A stretch of DNA of 42,801 nt, taken from Hydnum rufescens UP504. Taxonomy: Eukaryota; Basidiomycota; Agaricomycetes; Cantharellales; Hydnaceae. The notes below the pieces were generated by a model. It did not search any database and had not been told where the DNA came from. It saw only the letters and a list, made by a program, of their open reading frames with translations. The position numbers and the translations under genes were made by a program. The stretch is taken from contig MU129221.1 of NCBI GenBank assembly GCA_014904985.1, positions 1 to 42,801 on the forward strand. The letters are read 5' to 3'. Shown piece by piece: positions 37,513-42,801 of this stretch (position 1 is the first letter of the stretch; each line of letters opens with the position of its first letter).

Positions 37513-39115
37513 TCAACCCTTGTTGAAGAACCTCCAGCTATCAGACAGGTTGAGGTTATCCCAAAAGGGGACTGTAGACAAGCTCATTGATCCACAGTTA
37601 TTGGAAAGTGAATTTGAGATTGCATCTGATGCCTGGTAGTTGAAAGGAGAGAGATCTGGTTCTGACAGAAGGCCTAAGCCATTAGAAAACAAATTTGAGG
37701 CTATTTGAGACCCCTGGTGAGCAGCAAGACCCAAGCTTGATTGCATTGAAAAGAGATTGGTTGCAAGAGTCAGTCCAGGTGTGGGCACAGCCATAGAGGC
37801 AGATGATGCAAGCCCAGCCATACAGGCAAGGGGGGGCCCAGGTATGGATATAAATGAGGGTGCAGGGGCAGCCATAGAAGCAGATGGCATGAGCCCAGCC
37901 ATAGACCCAAGGGTGGGCCCAGGCATGTGTCCAAATGAGGGTGTGAGCCCAGGTGTAGGCATGGCCAATGCAAGTGCGGATGTACATGGGACCAATGCAA
38001 GCCCAGGTGTAGATTCAGGGGAAGGGGAAGGGACTAGAGTGGGCTGCATGGATGCAGGACTGGGCACAGGAATAGGCAGAGCCTTGCTGGCCTTCAACCT
38101 ACTCTTGTTTGATGCCCTACCTTCAAATATCATGGGCACCATATCACTGGTTATGACAGATATGCCATTGGTGTCCTCGGCCAGGACAATGGATGCCTGA
38201 TTGGACCCAGTGCTGTTGTCTGGCCAAGTTCAGGGAAAGCAATGTTCTATGTGTAAGACTACTTACAAATTCTTTCCTCTAGAACAGGGTTTTTGGACTC
38301 TTCTCCATCAATTTTGAAACAATGGAGAAGGAGACACCAGTCCTCTTTCAGTGTGGAATTGAAAGACAGGGCATTCTGAGACTCCTTTGGATCGACCCAA
38401 TTTTTGAGGCAAATGTTGTTGGTGTAAAGCACATGCCAAAAAGTCCTCCATGGGAACTTCAGCTTGTAAGAGTCAACCCCAATGTCAGCTGATGCTTCAT
38501 AAATGGTCAGAATCACATAAGTCACAAATAGATGGATCAATGAACCCATAATGTTCCTAAATTTGTCTGCCAGTGCAGTGTGAGCCAGGTCATGGGTCTT
38601 TAAAGACACATTCTGCAACTGAACCTTCAATTGTGTCTGACCTTCCTTAAGCTGATCCAATTCTTTGTGGAGGCAGGCCATTGATATGTAGAAGTCCTGG
38701 AAAATGACATGCAAAATGTTGTGGTCTTCCTCCACACCAGAATCCGGAGAAGTCCCCATCGATGGAGTGGAGGCACCCAAAATGTTGAGAAACCATGCCC
38801 TAGCTTCAGGGGTGCTGAATATTGCCTTGTTGTGTTGCAACACCAATGCAGAATATGACCATCCCAAGGCCATGAATATTGCAGTATGAATGTCATGCTC
38901 TCCCAGGAATTGGGCCTAAGACAAGATAAGACATGAGCAAGAGTATTTGAGAGAAAGCCCAGGCATACCTCTTTAGCCATCTTATCTTGTGACATAGCCA
39001 TAATACTGATATGGCTCTCATTTAGTTGGGTGGCATTGCTCACAAGCTCTGCTTTTTCCAGATCATATGTCTGAACTATTTCCTTACATTTCTCCTTCCA
39101 CCCTTCTTCATCCAC
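37513..39115 (-). CDS. Hypothetical protein, three exons
   Basis: Three minus-strand exons: 39115-38969, 38915-38267 and 38219-37513, with introns of 53 nt (38916-38968, GTATGC...GTCTTAG) and 47 nt (38220-38266, GTAAGT...GGCCAG). Both splices keep the frame, the second in phase 1. The protein of about 500 residues starts with a charged helix ('WKEKCKEIVQTYDLEKAEL'). It has 'MACLHKELDQLKEGQTQLKV', a likely coiled coil, a hydrophobic helix 'IMGSLIHLFVTYVILTIY', and a Pro/Gly/Met/Ser-rich tail with imperfect repeats ('MAGLMPSASMAAPAP' / 'MAGLASSASMAVPTP'). The first codon at 39115 is GTG with a TGA just upstream, so the 5' end is incomplete. CpG-poor. No known domain; a membrane-associated role is only inferred from the hydrophobic helix. 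Confidence 0.6.
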
Positions 39116-39119
39116 CTTG

Positions 39120-39449
39120 GTCAGTCATCTAAGCCTACCCAGTTAGGTACCACTTCTGGGGCAGATAATGGTACCTAAGTAGGTCCCATCACTATTTCAG
39201 CCAAAATGGCCATTTTTATGATTTCACCTCCTGGCCCAGAATTGGCCAAAATGGCCAAAAATTGGCCGAAACTGGGACTTAGAGAATCTCAGACTTGCAG
39301 TGGGCCATATGGGCTTATTGGGGATAGTATGTTCCATTTATAATTATTTATTTATTATTGCTATATTATACATATACTGCCCCAGTCAGCAGGGCAGTCT
39401 CATGTTTTGTTCTTTGTTTATTTATTCAAAAATTCAATTAAAAAAAACA
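39120..39449. other. Non-coding, short GGCCA-type repeats
   Basis: No gene. Several copies of AATTGGCCAAAATGGCC-like words at 39205-39270; AT-rich after 39330. Confidence 0.45.
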
Positions 39450-40510
39450 TCCCTAGGTGGGTGTGGTAGCATCCATAGATCTCAAAAAGAGTACTTAGTA
39501 GCACCACACCCACTAGGGTGGGTGTGGTACCATCTGTATACAGGTACCTAGTAGCACCACACCTGCTAGGGCAGGTGTGGTACATCCATACAAATCAAAA
39601 AAAAAAAAAACACTACTTGGCAGCACCACACACCTGCTTGGGCAGATGTGTGGTGCCATCCATTAAAATTTAAAAAAAAAGTCCTTAGTTGCACCACACA
39701 CCCACCCTAGTGGGTGTGTGGTATGGGGGCTGGGCTTGGTGATTCACTGTTGGGTGGGTCATTCAGATGAGTCATGGGTCACTGTTGTGGTGGGTCATCA
39801 TTTCAGGAGCTCTGGTTTGGAGTCTAGAATAATACCATACATTAGTAAGAAAAAATTTGTGGCAATGCAAAAGGAGCAGCTTGTGCTGCTGTACATATAG
39901 AAATTAAAAAAAAAAGATACCTTGTAGTACCACACACCCACAGAAGTGGGTGTGTTACTTGTTTCCCACTGTGGCTGTGTGTTTGTCCTCAGCCTCGGTT
40001 GTGCATACAGGGCCTGTTCATTATTTGGGTGGGTGGGCTGCCATTCTCATGTGTTTGTTCAGTGGGGTCATGGGTTCAGATGAAAAGCTAGCATAACAAA
40101 TAATGGATTAGTAAAAAAAGAGAGGGGAAAGGAAGCCACACAAAAGGAGCAGCATAGCTGCTCCTTTTGCACAATTGTACTTACCTTGAAATTACCACAC
40201 ACCTGCTTTGGCAGGTGTGTGGCTTGTCTAGGGTCCTCGCGGTCTTGCATTCCCATTCTCAAGTTTTGTCTGCCAGATGTTCCAGGGCAGGTCGTGTTTG
40301 TGGCTCTCATTTGGCAGGTTTGTCATCATTCCCAGGGGAGGGGGGGTTTGTTTGGTGGTTGGTTGAGGCAATAACCTAGAATAATAAATAATTTGTTAGT
40401 TAAAAATTCAAATGAATCCAAAAAGAGCAGTGATGGCTGCTCTTTTTGCATCCTCAGGGGTGCATTACTTACCTTTTATAGAGCCCACACCTGCGATAGT
40501 GGGTGTGGGG
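39450..40510. repeat. Array of short hairpins
   Basis: At least seven inverted repeats of the form ACCACACCC(T)...GGGTGTGGT occur at about 39503-39528, 39557-39581, 39625-39653, 39693-39722, 39931-39955, 40195-40222 and 40484-40509. Most follow a leader like TACCTTGTAG or TACTTAGTAG and an A-rich run. A second hairpin, CAAAAGGAGCAGC with its inverse (40141-40169, perfect 13-bp stem), recurs near 39863-39890 and 40420-40447, each 25-70 nt before a CACACC hairpin. The last three pairs lie in units of about 270-290 bp that also share CTAGAATAAT and CATTCTCA. No coding. Confidence 0.7.
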
Positions 40511-40642
40511 TTCCTACAGTTTGGCATCACTTGATTTCTTCATTTGGCACCTCATCATTTGTGGATCTTGTTTTGTGGGTGGGTTATCATTTGGGGGGGG
40601 CTCATTCTACAGGTCTTCCACCTAATGCACCCTCAAAATAGT

Positions 40643-40688
40643 ACCTCTTAGGTGGTTTGAGTTTGCATCTGCAAACTACCTAAGAGGT
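40643..40688. repeat. 46-nt hairpin
   Basis: ACCTCTTAGGTGGTTTG (40643-40659) pairs with CAAACTACCTAAGAGGT (40672-40688), one mismatch. The loop region contains a second small inverse, AGTTTGCA/TGCAAACT. The arm shares CCTCTTAGG with the TIR of the element at 24531-26176. Confidence 0.65.
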
Positions 40689-40689
40689 G

Positions 40690-41225
40690 TTCTGAGTATA
40701 GGCATGTCTAAGACATGCCTGAGGGGTATTTTTGGGGAATTTTTTTTCTAAGTTCACTATATAGACATGTCTAAAATAGCCCACCACAGGCGCCACCCGG
40801 GAGGGTTTGTTCACTGGCTGGAGAGTGTTACAGGTCTAATTTAGGCATGTCTAATAAGATATTTTCTGGAGCCTTAGAGGTGTCTATCATCCTTACTGTG
40901 TGTCTACTGGTGTCTAAATCAACATTTTGAGCCCAAGACCTCTGGTGGCAGTACTAATAGGTGTCTAATGTTGTCTAGATCCAATAATAATCCAATAATA
41001 ATGGTGCTATTGTGGATGCATGTCTACTAGTGTCTAAATTAGAACAAAGGCATCTGCTCAGGGGGAGATCATTAGACATGTCTAGAGATGTCTAGAGATG
41101 TCTAGGTGTGTCTAGACATATCTAGACACATCTAGTCATGTCTATAGTCATGTCTAGACATGTCTAGTCATGTCTAGTCATGTCTATAGTCATGTCTAGG
41201 CATGTCTAGACATGTCTAGACAAGG
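40690..41225. repeat. TGTCTA / TGTCTAGACA repeat field
   Basis: Scattered TGTCTA words from 40700 become a dense tandem array at 41070-41222, built on the palindromic decamer TGTCTAGACA and derivatives (TGTCTAGTCA, TGTCTATAGTCA, TGTCTAGAGA). No coding. It resembles an expanding minisatellite whose older, diluted part lies on the left. Confidence 0.7.
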
Positions 41226-41489
41226 AAAAGGTGCATTAGGTAATATCCCATAATAACTTTGGATATCCAGTTACATAATAAAGTGTTTCTTATTTAAAAA
41301 AAGCCTAAATGCGGAAATTGGATGAAGTACATCCAAATAATATTTAGCCATCCAGCCCAATGGAGGCCCAGGACCAGGGGGAGGTGCCTGGGATGGGTGG
41401 AGGGACCCCTAAGGACCCTGGCTGAGTGAAGAACCAGGCCCAGAGCAAGTGGCTAGTGCCTGGAGAGATGGGGGCAGTAAAATGAATAC
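41226..41489. other. Unassigned non-coding stretch
   Basis: No gene, repeat or RNA feature recognised between the TGTCTA array and the duplication of about 290 bp. Confidence 0.4.
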
Positions 41490-41499
41490 TGGAAATTGC

Positions 41500-42060
41500 A
41501 GAATTGCCGGATCTGAACCGCTGGGCGGTTCGTTCTGAAATTTGGCACATGATTGGGACTATTAGGGCGAAGAACATATTAAAATTTCAGCCAATTCTGA
41601 TCAGTAGGTATTGAGATATGAGGAAAACAAGTTTGGACACTGAAAATTAATTTCCTCCCCTTACAGAATACCTGGGAACTTGAAAATTTGCACAGAGTAT
41701 GATAATATAATGTCCTAATTATGTGCCAAAAATTATCCCAATCCACCCACTTTAAGGTAGGGAACTGGACAATGGATACCAGAGGCAGTGAAAATTGCCA
41801 AAAAATACCCAATGAGCAGACTATTCTGAAACTTGGCATGTGATTAGACACTGCTCAGGTGAAGAACATATTCAATTTTCTGCCCAATCCATGCAGTAGG
41901 TACAGAGATATGAGGCAAATAGGTTTCAACCTTGAAAATTGATTTACTCCCCCTACAGACAAGATATGGACTTGAAATTTTACATGGAGTATGACCATGT
42001 AATCAAATAAATATGTGCCAAGAATCAGCTTATTTTGTTTACTTCTAGGCATTGAACTCC
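41500..42060. repeat. Tandem duplication of about 290 bp, diverged
   Basis: Two units in direct orientation. TTCTGAAATTTGGCACATGA...GAAGAACATATT...GATATGAGG at 41530-41620 corresponds to TTCTGAAACTTGGCATGTGA...GAAGAACATATT...GATATGAGG at 41822-41915, and the match continues through TTACTCCCC/TTTCCTCCCC to GTGCCAA. Non-coding. Confidence 0.65.
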
Positions 42061-42335
42061 CTTTTCAGGCAACAAGGGAACAAAAGCCTACCATAAATGT
42101 AGAACACTCCACATTAGGACCTAAGTGGAATAGGCTTAGAATATTATAACACTGACTATATCCAAAAATGAAATACATTGGATGTGTGGAAGTGGTTGAA
42201 ATTCAGGGGGAGGGGGAGGAAGATCAAAAGTCAATTATATAAGATGTACAGCAGAGGTTGCTCTAATATAATGCCAATAGTTTCATACATATATGGGGAA
42301 TATACATACTAAATATCAGCCTGATTGGACTCCAT
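42061..42335. other. Unassigned non-coding stretch
   Basis: AT-rich, no credible ORF, and no repeat recognised up to the palindrome. Confidence 0.4.
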
Positions 42336-42787
42336 CTAGGCACTATTCCACAGCACTCCCCCCTAAATAATAATTTCCTCCCCAGAGCCTTCCATCCATG
42401 CAATGGCCCTGAAAATTCACCCTTAGGTCAGCCAAATACATTCATAACATTCCCCAAAATTTCAGATTCATGACTCCAGTGTGAGAGTTTCCATAATATT
42501 TCAAGTTTCACTGACATACCCCCTCCAATTGGGGCACTTCCAGAGCTCCAATCACTCCCATTAATGGGAGTGATTGGAGCTCTGGAAGTGCCCCAATTGG
42601 AGGGGGTATGTCAGTGAAACTTGAAAATATTATGGAAACTCTCACACTGGAGTCATGAATCTGAAATTTTGGGAATGTTATGAATGTATTTGGCTGACCT
42701 AAGGGTGAATTTTCAGGGCCATTGCATGGATGGAAGGCTCTGGGGAGGAAATTATTTATTTAGGGGAGTGCTGTGGAATAGTGCTAG
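42336..42787. repeat. Near-perfect palindrome of about 450 bp
   Basis: Left arm 42336-42562 and right arm 42563-42787 are reverse complements with no spacer; the centre is CATTAATG. By eye the arms differ only by about five 1-2 base indels in short runs, with no substitution. AT-rich, CpG-poor, no ORF. It could be a foldback/MITE-like element or a recent inverted duplication. No target duplication can be checked because the window ends at 42801. Confidence 0.85.
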
Positions 42788-42801
42788 AATCCTTCTCTTT
42801 T

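Noticed and set aside
41070..41222. Smad-type binding sites (GTCTAGAC)
   Set aside because: The core occurs, but Smad proteins are animal regulators; the array is better described as a minisatellite.

Overview
The window reads as a transposon-packed region of a filamentous fungal genome, most likely a basidiomycete (Agaricomycete-like). The evidence is several short GT-AG introns of 47-113 nt, a NACHT-WD40 STAND gene, a BCS1-like AAA gene, chromodomain Ty3/Gypsy elements, and strong CpG-to-TpG/CpA decay in most repeats, which points to CpG methylation or a RIP-like process. The species cannot be named from the sequence.

Left part (1-24530) is a stack of nested insertions in one LINE (plus strand). 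LINE ORF1 lies at 3409-4477. LINE ORF2 endonuclease starts near 4577 and is cut three times, by a 10,058-bp chromovirus ('Gypsy-2', 4857-14914, TSD CTCCT), a Copia element (15115-20159, TSD AGATG) and a head-to-head LTR dimer (20245-23941, TSD AAAAC). Taking out each insert plus one TSD copy rejoins the LINE reading frame. A further Gypsy element ('Gypsy-1', 1-3408, minus) truncates the LINE on the left. The LTR dimer itself carries a solo LTR of a third family (20563-21188, TSD ATGCC) and an unclassified insert (22164-23616).

Middle (24531-29904): a non-autonomous element with 45-bp terminal inverted repeats and internal satellite, a promoter-like repeat, and two more copies of the Gypsy-1 LTR (26690-28823, itself interrupted; 29101-29904, TSD TTCAT). 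Five copies of this LTR family carry an ORF for a small one-pass membrane protein inside U3, which I regard as the most unusual coding feature here. The Gypsy-1 leader also shows the hallmarks of Tf1-type self-priming: an 11-nt PBS exactly complementary to the predicted mRNA 5' end.

Right part (29905-39120) holds cellular genes or their remains, all minus strand: a NACHT-WD40 NLR-like gene (30366-35225) with frameshifts, a BCS1-like AAA pseudogene with a ruined P-loop (about 36150-36819), a TPR remnant, and a three-exon hypothetical gene (37513-39115). The last 3.7 kb (39120-42801) is non-coding: a hairpin array, a TGTCTAGACA-based repeat field, a tandem duplication of about 290 bp and a nearly perfect 450-bp palindrome.

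Age layering is visible in CpG content. Gypsy-2 is CpG-rich and its LTRs differ only at CpG sites plus one indel. Copia, the LINE and Gypsy-1 have in-frame stops that are overwhelmingly TGA where arginine is expected. Coordinates of exon edges were worked out by eye.
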